From NCBI GenBank assembly GCA_035933635.1, contig DASYYY010000009.1, positions 1-64,000 on the forward strand: a stretch of DNA of 64,000 nt. Reading direction: 5' to 3'. Shown here piece by piece: positions 1 to 8,364 of this stretch. This stretch comes from JAKIVR01 sp035933635 (GTDB taxonomy: Archaea > Thermoplasmatota > Thermoplasmata > Lutacidiplasmatales > UBA184). Both the position numbers and the translations under genes were made by a program. The notes beneath the pieces are model-generated. The model did not search any database. It saw nothing but the letters and a program-made list of their open reading frames with translations, and had not been told where the DNA came from. Position 1 is the first letter of the stretch. Every line of letters begins with the position of its first letter.

Positions 1-15
1 CTAGTGTCCCGTAAC
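1..15 (+). repeat. left terminal inverted repeat of the IS630 element
   Basis: Sequence ctagtgtcccgtaac; it is the exact reverse complement of 1119-1133. Pairing stops at position 16. Confidence 0.95.
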
Positions 16-56
16 TGAATCACATACGCTTATATCCGGGGCGCCCATGTCCCATC

Positions 57-1133
57 ATGCGAGTGGCCCCTCCAATCATTCTCGCTCCCGAGGAACGTCG
101 ACAGCTCGACCAGTGGTCCCGAGGTCGTTCCACCCCGCATCGGCTCGTGTCCCGCTCCCAGATCGTACTCTGCGCGGCCGATGGGAAGACGAACAAGGAG
201 ATCGTCGAAGAGCTCGGGATCAACTCCATCACCGTCGGGAAATGGAGGTCCCGGTTCGCCCTGCTCAGGATCGAGGGCATCCGCCAGGATGCCCCACGAC
301 CCGGGGCCCCCTCCATCGGTGCCTCCCTCGAGAAGAAGATCGTCGACACCACCCTCCGCGTGACACCCCCGGGCGAGAGCCACTGGTCCACCCGCACCCT
401 CGGCGACCATCTCGGCGTCAGTCACATGACCGTGCACCGGGTCTGGAAGGCCCGTCGCCTCCAGCCCTTCCGGACCCAGTCCTTCGAGCTGAGCCCCGAC
501 CCGAAGTTCGAGGAGAAGCTGTTCGATGTCGTGGGGCTCTACGTCAATCCTCCCGAGAACGCCCTCGTGTTCAGCGTCGACGAGAAACCCCAGATGCAGG
601 CGCTCGAACGGACCCAGACCATCCTGCCCGTCCGGAAGAACTTCCCTGAGGGTCGACCGCACGAGTACAAGCGGAACGGGACCATCGACCTGTATGCCGC
701 CCTCGAGATCCTCACCGGTGATGTGACGGTGGAGTTCCACCACCGGCATCGGCACCAGGAGTTCCTTGCCTTCCTCTCGACGCTCGACCGACAGGCGGAC
801 CCGGAGTTCGAGGTCCACGTGATCGTGGACAACCTCAGCGCCCACCTGACCGAGGAAGTGCAGCGGTGGATGCATCGGCACCCCCGCTTCCACCTTCACC
901 TCACACCGACCCACGCCTCTTGGCTGAACGCCGTCGAGGGATGGTTCTCAAAGCTCACGACGAGGAGAGTGCGGCGAGGGAGCTTCTCGAGCGTCCGGGC
1001 GCTGCAGCAGGCGGTGGAGGAGTACGTCGAGGTGCACAATCGATCGGCGATGCCCCTGGTGTGGACCAAGAGCGCCGACGAGATCCTGCGGAAGGTCCGC
1101 AAAATACAACGTCTATCTGTTACGGGACACTAG
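57..1133 (+). CDS. IS630-family transposase
   Basis: A 358-residue DDE transposase. The N-terminal third is a helix-turn-helix DNA-binding region (GKTNKEIVEELGI, about residues 43-55, and a second around 112-130). The catalytic acidic triad is visible as D175 (FSVDEKPQ), D258 (VIVDNLSAH) and E294 (WLNAVEGWF), with 35 residues between the second D and E, normal for IS630/Tc1-like enzymes. The ATG at 57 is 42 bp inside the left repeat. The stop codon lies within the right repeat, so the gene fills the element. Length and motifs are complete, with no frameshift. Confidence 0.95.
   Translation: MRVAPPIILAPEERRQLDQWSRGRSTPHRLVSRSQIVLCAADGKTNKEIVEELGINSITVGKWRSRFALLRIEGIRQDAPRPGAPSIGASLEKKIVDTTLRVTPPGESHWSTRTLGDHLGVSHMTVHRVWKARRLQPFRTQSFELSPDPKFEEKLFDVVGLYVNPPENALVFSVDEKPQMQALERTQTILPVRKNFPEGRPHEYKRNGTIDLYAALEILTGDVTVEFHHRHRHQEFLAFLSTLDRQADPEFEVHVIVDNLSAHLTEEVQRWMHRHPRFHLHLTPTHASWLNAVEGWFSKLTTRRVRRGSFSSVRALQQAVEEYVEVHNRSAMPLVWTKSADEILRKVRKIQRLSVTGH
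1119..1133 (-). repeat. right terminal inverted repeat of the IS630 element
   Basis: Exact reverse complement of 1-15. The transposase reading frame runs through it, so the last four residues (VTGH) and the TAG stop codon are encoded by the repeat itself. Confidence 0.95.
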
Positions 1134-1289
1134 AGCGAGTATCTCGCTCGACTGCGACACCGGGTTAAACGGCTGGTTCCTGAAGTCAATCACTTTCTCC
1201 TAGCCGGACCCTCTCTTCTGGGCAGACCTCTACGCGTCCTCCTACCGAGAGCAGTTTGTAGTCCTGACGCTTGATTGGACACCTCCCTC

Positions 1290-2024
1290 ATGTCGAGACC
1301 AATCGAGATACAGTCGCTGCGGTTCGTAACCGCAGTTACGATCCTTGGTGTTGCCACCATCCTCTTGCTTTCCGGCCTAGCACCGGCTTCAGGTGGGTCA
1401 TTTTCTGTATCTCCGCCATATCATGGCAAGTGGTCATCCTCAAATCAGACTCTTCTAGGAGGCTGCGGACACAAGGCGATTCAATCGCGAAACCTGATGT
1501 TCAACCTCACAAGTGGCAACGCGACGCTTGAGCAGCGTGCGGTATCCCAGAATCCGGGTTGTCGCTACACCGTCGCGAATGCGACTGCTCTCGTCGAGTT
1601 CATCGGAGCGACATTTTACGTCCCGGTAGGTGCTTACCACGTCGAGATCAACTGGTCCATCTCTTGGACGGTCAACGTATCTGTCAGTCCCTTGAATGCA
1701 TCTGCTTGGCCCGCAGCGTGCGCCGGGGTCGAGATTGATGGGCAGCTCGTCGATAGTGCTGGGGTGAAATACATCTCCAATAAGGACTGGACTGGGGGCC
1801 CACCCTGTGCTGGAATGGGAGCAAGAGGGCAGCTAATGCACCGGGTTTCACATCCAAGAATCTACATTGACGCCACTTTCAAGGCAGGGACCTACACCGT
1901 TGAAACATGGGTCGACGATTTTGTCGGCACGTACGTCCCCTCACAAGGGGGGTCCGCGTTGGCGTCGGTCAACGTGGGAAGTTTTGGAAATCACGCCCAA
2001 TTGAAGTCGATTTACGTGAGCTGA
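1290..2024 (+). CDS. secreted or membrane-anchored protein of unknown function, lower GC than neighbours
   Basis: A 244-residue protein from the ATG at 1290; a TTG at 1275 would add five residues. Residues about 12-32 form one hydrophobic segment (signal peptide or anchor) followed by a Ser/Gly-rich stretch, so the rest is probably extracellular. The body is beta-rich with many NxS/T sequons and four or five Cys (GCGH, PGCR, AACAG, PPCAG). I do not recognise the family. Base composition is visibly less GC-rich than the rest of the window, and the gene sits next to an insertion sequence, which suggests acquired DNA (inference). Confidence 0.6.
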   Translation: MSRPIEIQSLRFVTAVTILGVATILLLSGLAPASGGSFSVSPPYHGKWSSSNQTLLGGCGHKAIQSRNLMFNLTSGNATLEQRAVSQNPGCRYTVANATALVEFIGATFYVPVGAYHVEINWSISWTVNVSVSPLNASAWPAACAGVEIDGQLVDSAGVKYISNKDWTGGPPCAGMGARGQLMHRVSHPRIYIDATFKAGTYTVETWVDDFVGTYVPSQGGSALASVNVGSFGNHAQLKSIYVS

Positions 2025-2158
2025 GGGCATGGGCCCCTCGCACTTGTTGGGCCGCCTCCAGGCATGCGCGCGTTTGCCGTCCGCTCTTCCCCCCTTCAAC
2101 CCCCCTCCCAGGCGCACGGGAGTTCGGGGTCGATTTGCGGCCCCCGCCTCGGTCGGGG

Positions 2159-2167
2159 TATTTAAAG
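2159..2167 (+). promoter_or_regulatory. TATA-box-like element before a putative RNA
   Basis: The element tatttaaag stands in otherwise GC-rich, gene-free sequence. No protein gene starts within 200 bp downstream on the same strand, so it most likely drives a non-coding transcript starting near 2185-2190, if it is used. Confidence 0.45.
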
Positions 2168-2187
2168 CGCCAAAGACCCGAAATTCT

Positions 2188-2400
2188 CAGGTTTTCTCGA
2201 CGTAAAGTGGGGGAGTCTTAACACGAAAACCGTTGGGGGTGTTTCAATTCCGGTGCCGGGGCGCTACCGCAATCTGGGGAAGAGGTGGATGCCGGTGTCG
2301 GCCCCGGGCTCGGGTCGAGAGCGCGAGGTGCAGGGTAGCGTAGGACCGCTCGAGCACGCGCCCTCTGCGAGGGCCTAGGGTCGCTTCCCGCCACCCCCAC
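2188..2400 (+). ncRNA. candidate structured RNA of unknown class
   Basis: The 2025-2484 interval has no credible protein gene. Within it, 2207-2213 (gtggggg) can pair with 2394-2400 (cccccac), closing a domain that contains further helices: 2220-2224 with 2239-2243, 2256-2262 with 2301-2307, and a tight hairpin 2360-2365/2369-2374 with a 3-nt loop. A TATA-like box lies 25-30 bp upstream. I looked for conserved elements of RNase P RNA and SRP RNA and did not find them. Pairing by chance is easy at this GC content, so this is a hypothesis. The remainder, 2401-2484, shows nothing recognisable. Confidence 0.3.
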
Positions 2401-2484
2401 TTCGTTGGCTACGGGTTCAGTCGGCGGTAGGGAGTGGCGACCCCGAGGGCTGCCGGAAGAGCCCTGATCGGGCGATCGCGGGGC

Positions 2485-3231
2485 TCAGTCCTCTTCCACG
2501 CGCGGGGCCAACAGGAAGCGCCCCTCGCCCCGCCCACCGGCGAGGCTGAACTCGATCTTCAGCGGGTATTCGTTGCCCACGTGGAGCGTCGCTTCGTCGG
2601 AAGAGGTGATCGACTTCACCATGCTCGAGAAGAAATCGAGGGGGTACATGCTCCGCACCGACTCCTTGACCTCGAGCTTCGACAGCCCGCCGCTCCCGTC
2701 CTTCGGGATGTGGAGGTCGACGCGGTCCGTTTCGCCCTCCGAGTGCATCGTAAAGCCGTTGGGCTCGAGGATCAGGGTGACGTGGTCGCTGATGCTCTCG
2801 CTGCCGCGGATCCCTTGGCGGAGCTCGTCCATCTTGACCGCGACCATCGCCGGAGGGTTGACGTTGGGGACCTTTGGGTCGGTGATACCGGCCGGGTCGA
2901 CGACGGACATGTGTCGGGTGACCTTGCCGACGCTGACAACGAGCCGGTTCTTGCCGCCGTCGTACTGAAGGTCGATGAGGTCACCGGGCTTGGACAGCCG
3001 CAGCACCTCCTTGATCTTCTCAACGTCGACGCCGATCTCCGTGGGCTCGCCGGTGAACTCCTCGAAGACGGTGTTCTTGAGCTTGAGGACGAGCATGGCG
3101 ACGTGCGAGGGGTCGACGGCCTTGACCTCGATGCCGTCCTTGGAGACGGAGAGCTTGACCTCGGAGACGAGGGTAGAGATGACCTCCACCGCCTCGCGGA
3201 GCACCTCCATCTTGACGCGGGCTTTGAACAT
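2485..3231 (-). CDS. pcn: DNA polymerase sliding clamp (PCNA)
   Basis: A 248-residue PCNA subunit, the ring-shaped processivity factor that tethers DNA polymerase, RFC, FEN1, ligase and other partners to DNA. The N-terminus MFKARVKMEVLREAV, the central loop region VDPAGITDPKVP and the C-terminal LKIEFSLAGGRGEGRFLLAPR are typical of archaeal PCNA, and length is normal. The ATG at 3231 is preferred because archaeal clamps begin MFKA; an upstream start at 3255 would add eight unconserved residues. A weak AT-rich patch (tatagatta, 3268-3276) lies upstream on the minus strand. It is transcribed away from the divergent AlaX gene. Confidence 0.95.
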   Translation of the reverse strand: MFKARVKMEVLREAVEVISTLVSEVKLSVSKDGIEVKAVDPSHVAMLVLKLKNTVFEEFTGEPTEIGVDVEKIKEVLRLSKPGDLIDLQYDGGKNRLVVSVGKVTRHMSVVDPAGITDPKVPNVNPPAMVAVKMDELRQGIRGSESISDHVTLILEPNGFTMHSEGETDRVDLHIPKDGSGGLSKLEVKESVRSMYPLDFFSSMVKSITSSDEATLHVGNEYPLKIEFSLAGGRGEGRFLLAPRVEED

Positions 3232-3330
3232 GTGAGCAACCTCGGCGCGGGACAAGCCCCCCGTCCATATAGATTACGCCGACGGCGGTGTGCGGCAGGC
3301 CTATCCGTCGGTGTTCGTCGCTCCGGAACG

Positions 3331-4086
3331 GTGACCGAACTCGCCTATCTCGCGAGCATGGAGTCGGCGTACGAACGGACGTTCAAGGCCAGGGTCGTCG
3401 CGTTGCCTCCGGGAGGGATCGTCCTCGACCGGACCTACTTCTACGCCGTGGGCGGCGGGCAGCCGGCGGACCGCGGCGAGCTCCACGGGGAGCACGGGGC
3501 GAGTTGGAAGGTGGCCGACGTGGCGAAGGTCGGGCCGGCCATCGTTCATCGACTTGGACGGCCCCGATCCCCGACCTTGCCGCGGGTGGGCGACGAGTTG
3601 GAGGGGCGGATCGATTGGACCCGCCGCTACGCCCATATGAGGTCGCACTCCGCGCAACATCTGCTGAGCGCCCGGGCGTTCGCAATGACCGGCCTGCGTA
3701 CGCGCAAGGCCACCATCGGCGCCGAGCGGGGAACCCTCGAGCTCGAGGCGGCGTGGCCCACCCGTCCCTCCCTGGACGACCTCAGGGCCGATATGGCACG
3801 GCACATCGCCGCCGCCGAACCGGTCCACATCCGATTCGTGCCGCGGGCGGAGTATGATCGAGAGCCCGGGGCGCGATCCGGGCTGGTACCGCTGGCGCCC
3901 CAGATCGATCCGGTCCGGGTGATCGAGATCGAGTCGGCCGACCGCTGCCCGTGCGGGGGTACGCACGTGCGCAATACCTCTGAGATCGGGGCGTTCGACC
4001 TGGTCAACGGCCGGCCGGTGTCCGACGGAGCCTACGAGCTGAACTTCACCCTCGGACCGCCCGCGACCGCCACGCCGACCGCGTGA
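3331..4086 (+). CDS. AlaX-type alanyl-tRNA editing protein
   Basis: A 251-residue stand-alone version of the alanyl-tRNA synthetase editing domain, which hydrolyses Ser- or Gly-tRNA(Ala) in trans. It shows the conserved YFYAVGGGQPADRG stretch (about residues 37-50) and the zinc-binding pair of motifs: HSAQH (about residue 105) and the later CPCGGTH (about residue 213). Length fits the medium AlaX class. The GTG at 3331 is chosen because TELAYLASMESAYERTFKA aligns with AlaX N-termini; the ATG at 3358 would cut into it. Its last 41 bases overlap the convergent acetyltransferase gene. Confidence 0.9.
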   Translation: MTELAYLASMESAYERTFKARVVALPPGGIVLDRTYFYAVGGGQPADRGELHGEHGASWKVADVAKVGPAIVHRLGRPRSPTLPRVGDELEGRIDWTRRYAHMRSHSAQHLLSARAFAMTGLRTRKATIGAERGTLELEAAWPTRPSLDDLRADMARHIAAAEPVHIRFVPRAEYDREPGARSGLVPLAPQIDPVRVIEIESADRCPCGGTHVRNTSEIGAFDLVNGRPVSDGAYELNFTLGPPATATPTA

Positions 4087-4618
4087 CCCCGTAGATGTAG
4101 ACGTCGTGCCAGCGTGTGTGGTGGTGCAGCGCCGAGTGCAACGTGCCCTCACGGGCGAACCCGAGGCGCTCGAGCAGCTTGGCCGAGGGCACGTTCTCGA
4201 CATCGCAGGTGGCTCCCACCCGATCGATCTCCTGCGTGGCGAAGAGGTGGTCGACGAGGAGCGCGACCGCCTCGCTGCCGTAGCCCTTGCCGCGTTCCGC
4301 GGGGACCCCGAGCATGTACCAGACGTCGAGGAGCGTGAGCACCGGATGGGCGAGGTAGTAACCGACCGTCCCGATCACATGGTGGTCGGCGGCGGTCTCG
4401 ATGACCAGTCGCGGCGCGAGGGAGCGCAGGTCGCCCGGCGCGTCCCGGATCGACTGCTCCATACTGTCGTAGGTGTCGACGAAGAACCGGTCGAAGGGTG
4501 CGACGAGCTCGGGGTCGGTGTACCAGTCGAAGAGCAGTTGGAACTCGGCGCGCGCCGGGGGGCGTAGGCGGACGGACCGGCCCAGCAAGGTCGGTCCCGC
4601 GGGCGCTTCGGCGCTCAC
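4046..4618 (-). CDS. GNAT-family N-acetyltransferase (RimJ/RimL-like)
   Basis: A 190-residue acetyl-CoA-dependent acetyltransferase. The acetyl-CoA binding motif is seen as the segment around residues 115-130 (GVPAERGKGYGSEAVALLV), followed by the terminal motif LLERLGFAREGTLHSA typical of the RimJ/RimL group, which acetylates protein N-termini or small amines. The substrate cannot be told. The GTG start overlaps the TGA of the upstream winged-helix gene by four bases (GTGA), so the two are translationally coupled. Confidence 0.85.
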   Translation of the reverse strand: MSAEAPAGPTLLGRSVRLRPPARAEFQLLFDWYTDPELVAPFDRFFVDTYDSMEQSIRDAPGDLRSLAPRLVIETAADHHVIGTVGYYLAHPVLTLLDVWYMLGVPAERGKGYGSEAVALLVDHLFATQEIDRVGATCDVENVPSAKLLERLGFAREGTLHSALHHHTRWHDVYIYGVTRSAWRSRAVRG

Positions 4619-5025
4619 ACGTCCATGTCCCGGCGGTCGGTCGTGAGCACGCCCCGGAGATTGAAGAACGACGGCGAGGACGCCTCGGTGGCCTCCACGA
4701 CCGCACCGGCCGGCACGGCGATGACGCCGTCCTCCTCCTCGCGCTTGACGTCGGAGGCCTTGCGGTGCCCGCTGGGGGTGAGCGAATAGACGAGCTTGGG
4801 TTCGCTGTAGCCGATGACGTACTGGACGCGCCGGTAGATCCAACGCGCCATCTCGAGATTCCTCAGCGATTGCCGGACCACCGCCGGATCGACGGCGGGG
4901 AACGACCGGAGGATGCCGAACTCCGTGGTCCACTGGTCGGCCTCGAAACGGACCTGGTGGCCCCGGTGGTCCAGCAGGTGGAGCAGGATCCCACGCTCAA
5001 GTCCGCCCGGATCGGTTGGTTCCAT
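4615..5025 (-). CDS. winged-helix DNA-binding protein
   Basis: A 136-residue protein with a winged-helix look: ILLHLLDHRGHQVRF, the recognition-helix region VVRQSLRNLEMARWIYRR, and the wing YSLTPSGHRKASDV, which resembles the end of PadR/MarR-type domains. The C-terminal 45 residues (AGAVVEATEASSPSFFNLRGVLTTD) are not recognisable. It is the first gene of a two-gene unit with the acetyltransferase and may regulate it or act elsewhere. No effector site can be seen. Confidence 0.6.
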   Translation of the reverse strand: MEPTDPGGLERGILLHLLDHRGHQVRFEADQWTTEFGILRSFPAVDPAVVRQSLRNLEMARWIYRRVQYVIGYSEPKLVYSLTPSGHRKASDVKREEEDGVIAVPAGAVVEATEASSPSFFNLRGVLTTDRRDMDV

Positions 5026-5054
5026 TCGGCCCGCCGCCCGGGGTCCGATGACGC

Positions 5055-5279
5055 TTACGAGATCGTCGTGATCTCGTAGTTGACCCGCGACCCCTTCAGG
5101 CGTTGATGCAGATTGGTGATCAGCTGGAGCACCTCATCGAAGGAGGCCCGGTCCTTCCACTTGTAGACGAAATCGTGCATGCCCATCGACTCCTCGAATC
5201 CCATCTCTTTCATCACGCGGAGCACCTCGGCGGGCCCGGCGCCTTCGGAGTCGAAGATCATGCGGACGTAGGTTCTCAT
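5055..5279 (-). CDS. small conserved-looking protein of unknown function
   Basis: A 74-residue acidic/basic mixed protein (MRTYVRMIFDSEGAGPAEVL...). The alternation of strands and helices is compatible with a ferredoxin-like fold, but I do not recognise the family. It ends 29 bp before the winged-helix gene on the same strand and could be co-transcribed. Codon use is like the neighbours, which supports a real gene. Confidence 0.6.
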   Translation of the reverse strand: MRTYVRMIFDSEGAGPAEVLRVMKEMGFEESMGMHDFVYKWKDRASFDEVLQLITNLHQRLKGSRVNYEITTIS

Positions 5280-5338
5280 GTTGTCAATCCACCGCCGAGT
5301 TTCCCTCGGAGTGCAGGATTCGATTAGGCTTGTGTCCG

Positions 5339-5348
5339 CTTAAATAGG
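5339..5348 (+). promoter_or_regulatory. TATA box of the epimerase gene
   Basis: The AT-rich run cttaaatagg is 24-33 bp upstream of the ATG at 5372, the spacing expected for a leaderless transcript. Confidence 0.6.
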
Positions 5349-5371
5349 CTTGCCCGAATCGGGCCCCTCTC

Positions 5372-6334
5372 ATGGCCTCCGCGACTCCTCCGGGCCGTGC
5401 GGTGGTCACCGGAGGGGCGGGGGCCATCGGCGGCGTGCTCGTCGCCTCGCTCCTGCAGCGCGGCGTGTCGGTCACGGTGATCGATAACCTGTCGTCCGGC
5501 CGGCTCGAGAATCTGAGCGCGGTCCATGCCCACCCCGGATTCCGGTTCGTCAAGGGCGACCTGTTGCACGCCGACCTGCTCGCCCCGGCCTTCCGCGGCG
5601 CGACCGAGCTCTGGCACCTGGCCGCCAATCCCGACATCCGCCGCGGGACCGAGAACCCCCGCCTCGACCTCGAGCAAGGCACCATGGCGACGTTCAACGC
5701 TCTCGAGGCCGCCCGGGCCGCGGGCATCCAGCGCATCCGCTTCTCGTCCTCGAGCGTGGTCTACGGATTCCCCGAAAAGTTCCCGACGCCCGAGGAGTAC
5801 GGCCCGCTGCTGCCGCAGTCGCAGTATGCGGCGGGGAAGCTCGGCGCCGAGGGGCTCGTGAGCGCCTTCTGTCACTCCTACGGGATGCGCAGCTGCGTGT
5901 TCCGGTTCGCGAACATCATCGGTCCGGGCATGACCCACGGCATCATCTTCGACTTCCTGAAGAAGATCGAGAAGGACCCGAAGCGCCTCGAGGTGCTCGG
6001 GGACGGTCGCCAACGCAAGAGCTACCTCTGGACCCAGGACTGCGTCGATGGCATGCTCCTCGCGAGCGAGCGGTCGGGCGGCCCGATCGAGATCTTCAAT
6101 CTGGGTTCCAACGACCAGATCTCGGCGATGGAGATCGCCCAGAAGGTGGTCGCGGCCCTGGGGGTGAAGGCGCGCATCGAGACGACGGGCGGCCCGCGGG
6201 GCTGGGTGGGCGACGTTCCCCAGCAGTTCCTCGCCACCGAGAGGATCCGCGCACTCGGTTGGAAGCCGCGGTTCAACTCCGCCGAGGCGGTCGACCGAGC
6301 GATCCCTCTCGTCCGGGCCGAAGTCGGGATCTGA
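5372..6334 (+). CDS. NAD-dependent nucleotide-sugar epimerase/dehydratase (GalE-like)
   Basis: A 320-residue extended short-chain dehydrogenase. The NAD-binding GGAGAIGG motif is at about residues 14-21, the acidic residue after strand 2 is in VIDNLSSGRLENL, and the active site SSSSVVYG with YAAGK (Tyr-x3-Lys) is at about residues 125-155. This fits UDP-glucose/GlcNAc 4-epimerases that make sugars for surface glycans. The next gene, a glycosyltransferase, overlaps its stop (TGATG), so the two probably supply and transfer the same sugar (inference). The exact substrate is not determinable. Confidence 0.9.
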   Translation: MASATPPGRAVVTGGAGAIGGVLVASLLQRGVSVTVIDNLSSGRLENLSAVHAHPGFRFVKGDLLHADLLAPAFRGATELWHLAANPDIRRGTENPRLDLEQGTMATFNALEAARAAGIQRIRFSSSSVVYGFPEKFPTPEEYGPLLPQSQYAAGKLGAEGLVSAFCHSYGMRSCVFRFANIIGPGMTHGIIFDFLKKIEKDPKRLEVLGDGRQRKSYLWTQDCVDGMLLASERSGGPIEIFNLGSNDQISAMEIAQKVVAALGVKARIETTGGPRGWVGDVPQQFLATERIRALGWKPRFNSAEAVDRAIPLVRAEVGI

Positions 6335-7380
6335 TGTCCTCGCCGGCGACTTGGCCGGTCCCGGTTCCCGGCACGGTCACGGTCGTGATCACCGTGCTCA
6401 AGGACCCGCGGGTCGCGCGGACCCTCGAGAGCCTCCTGCACCAGGATCGACCCGCCGACGAGGTGCTCGTCGACGACGGGGGGGGGACCGACGAGGTCGA
6501 ACGCATCACCGCGGGGTTCAACGCCCGGGACCGCCGCATCCGGCACCTCCCCGCACCGGGCAACATCCCCGAGAGCCGCAACATCGCGCTCCTCGCCGCG
6601 AAGGGCGAGTTCATCGCGTTCCTCGACGCCGACGAGGTCGCTCCGACGGGCTGGCTGCGCGAGTTGCTGAAACCGTTCTCCGATCCCAAGGTCGGTTTCA
6701 CCGGCGGGCCGACGCCGGCAGAGCCCCGGTCCCTCCGGAGCGTGGGCGCACGATACTACGACGGCTACCTCCGTCGGTTCTACGATGTCGTGGCGCGTCG
6801 GAACGTCCACGCGCTCCCGATGGGGAATTCCGCGTGGCGCGCGCAGGTGTTCCGGGACGTCGGTCTCCTGGATACGACGCTCTACCGGCGCGCGGCGAGC
6901 GAGGACCAGGAGGTCGCCGTCCGCGCCTTGGAGCACGGTTGGAAGGGAGTGTACGTACCCGAGGCATCGGTCGATCACGACTTCTCGGACATCACGACCT
7001 GGGGACTGCTGCGCAAGCAGCGCATCTACGCCGAAGGCGGCTACGTGGTCTGGCGACGCAAGGGCACCACCTACGAGGCGACCCCATGGCGTGTCGCTCC
7101 CTACCTGCTCGGACCGTTCCTCTTGGTGGTCGGAGCGCTCCTGCTCGCGCCCCCCTTCCTGCGTCTATGGGGCTGGCTCGTGCTCGGCGCCGGAGCGGTC
7201 GTCCTCGGTGTACTGGCCTTGGCGCTGACGGTCCAGGGATGGGGACTCGAACCGAAGTATCCCGGGATGCGCTACCGGGTGCTCGAGATCCCCCGGAGAT
7301 GGGCCACACTGTACGGAGCCTTTCGAGGACTCCTGCACTACGGTCTCCGAGGCCGGTCGCGCACCGACGGTAAAGCCTAA
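6334..7380 (+). CDS. membrane-anchored family 2 glycosyltransferase
   Basis: A 348-residue GT-A fold transferase. The N-terminal domain has the nucleotide-binding DDGGGTDEVERI region and the metal-binding DADE motif (about residue 95), then the acceptor-side ASEDQEVAVRALEHGW (the ED motif). Residues about 245-310 contain two hydrophobic helices, which anchor the enzyme at the membrane. It starts inside the stop of the epimerase gene. A role in protein N-glycosylation or exopolysaccharide assembly is likely, but the acceptor is unknown. Confidence 0.88.
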   Translation: MSSPATWPVPVPGTVTVVITVLKDPRVARTLESLLHQDRPADEVLVDDGGGTDEVERITAGFNARDRRIRHLPAPGNIPESRNIALLAAKGEFIAFLDADEVAPTGWLRELLKPFSDPKVGFTGGPTPAEPRSLRSVGARYYDGYLRRFYDVVARRNVHALPMGNSAWRAQVFRDVGLLDTTLYRRAASEDQEVAVRALEHGWKGVYVPEASVDHDFSDITTWGLLRKQRIYAEGGYVVWRRKGTTYEATPWRVAPYLLGPFLLVVGALLLAPPFLRLWGWLVLGAGAVVLGVLALALTVQGWGLEPKYPGMRYRVLEIPRRWATLYGAFRGLLHYGLRGRSRTDGKA

Positions 7381-7404
7381 GTGGCTATCCGGTTCGGCGC
7401 GCCC

Positions 7405-8277
7405 ATGTCCCCCGCCGAGACCGGTTCCGAATCCTCGGGGTCCGGCACTGTGACCAACGGCGAGCTCGTCGACCTCGACTACGAACTCTGGAGCGAGGTC
7501 CCCGGTGGCGAGCCCGAGCTCATCGACACGACGCGCGAATCCGCCGCCTCCAAGAGCAATTGGAAGGCTCCCGAGGGCCACACCTTTGGCGCGCGCCCCC
7601 ATCTCGTCGGCGGCGAGTTCTTCCCCTCGGGGATCGAGAACGCGCTGGTCGGTGCGAAGGTCGGCCACGAGTTCACCAAGGAGTTCCCCCCGTCCGAGGC
7701 GTTCGGTGAGCGGGACCCCAAGCTGATCGAGCTGTTCTCCATGCACGAGGTCTCGCGACTGCCCGAGATGCGGCGCGAGGACGCCGACCTCAACATCGGT
7801 ACGGTTCTGACGATCAACGGCCGTCGGGGGCGCGTCGTCAGTCTGACCGCGGCGCGGGTTCGGGTGGATTTCAATCCCGCCTTCTCCGGCCGAAAGATCC
7901 GGGCCACGTTCGAGGTGCGCAAGGTCATCCACGACCCCGTCGACCAGGTGCGCGGGCTGCTCGAGATCAACTACGGACGCGGCAAGGAGTTCCACATCGA
8001 GGTCAAGGGCAAGGAGATCACGATCAAGATCCCCGAACGCTCCAAGTTCGACCTCTCGTGGTTCGCGACCAAGCCGCGTGTGATCGAACGCATCCGCTCC
8101 CAGCTCAAGCCGCATACGATCCAGGTCGTCGAGGAATACGTCACCCCGTCCGCCAAGGACGGGTCCCCCGGGGAGGGAAAGAAGCCCGCCCCGCACGCCA
8201 AGACCGGCAAGTCCGAGGAAACGACCGCCGCGGCGCACCACCACACCCACGCGGACGCCTCGGCCGCGAAGGACTAG
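7405..8277 (+). CDS. FKBP-type peptidyl-prolyl cis-trans isomerase (archaeal long form)
   Basis: A 290-residue protein resembling archaeal FKBP26/SlyD-like isomerases with an inserted flap domain. The FKBP core is seen in VDLDYELWSE and the active-site stretch LVGGEFFPSGIENALVGAKVGHEFTKEFPPSEAFGERD; the IF domain follows (RRGRVVSLTAARVRVDFNPAFSGR, where DFNP and its neighbourhood are conserved in SlyD-like proteins). A basic C-terminal domain and a His/Ala-rich tail end the protein and may bind metal. The ATG at 7405 is preferred; a GTG at 7381 would add eight residues. Confidence 0.88.
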   Translation: MSPAETGSESSGSGTVTNGELVDLDYELWSEVPGGEPELIDTTRESAASKSNWKAPEGHTFGARPHLVGGEFFPSGIENALVGAKVGHEFTKEFPPSEAFGERDPKLIELFSMHEVSRLPEMRREDADLNIGTVLTINGRRGRVVSLTAARVRVDFNPAFSGRKIRATFEVRKVIHDPVDQVRGLLEINYGRGKEFHIEVKGKEITIKIPERSKFDLSWFATKPRVIERIRSQLKPHTIQVVEEYVTPSAKDGSPGEGKKPAPHAKTGKSEETTAAAHHHTHADASAAKD

Positions 8278-8364
8278 GCCCCGCCTCGCCGAGCCGCCCC
8301 GACCCGTGGCGATCGGGGCTCAGAGGTCCGAGCCTGCCGCACGGGCCTGGGGTCGATCTCGCCC

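Larger units (their letters stand above)
1..1133 (+). mobile_element. IS630-family insertion sequence, apparently intact
   Basis: A single DDE transposase gene is bounded by perfect 15-bp inverted repeats (1-15 and 1119-1133). Both ends read CTAG at the outer edge, which fits the known IS630 habit of inserting at TA, often within CTAG, and duplicating TA; the target TA would be 2-3 and 1131-1132. The window begins exactly at the left end, so flanking host sequence on that side cannot be seen. Nothing is truncated or frameshifted, so the copy may be active. Confidence 0.93.

Noticed and set aside
2188..2400. RNase P RNA or SRP RNA
   Set aside because: I looked for the conserved GAGGAAAGTCC and ACAGAA elements of RNase P and the helix 8 GGAGCAGC-type motif of SRP and saw neither. 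Only a generic structured-RNA candidate is kept.
2434..3330. Long open frame on the plus strand running from 2434 into the AlaX gene
   Set aside because: The part before 3331 is the mirror of the PCNA gene and has no conserved sequence; the real AlaX protein starts at GTG 3331.
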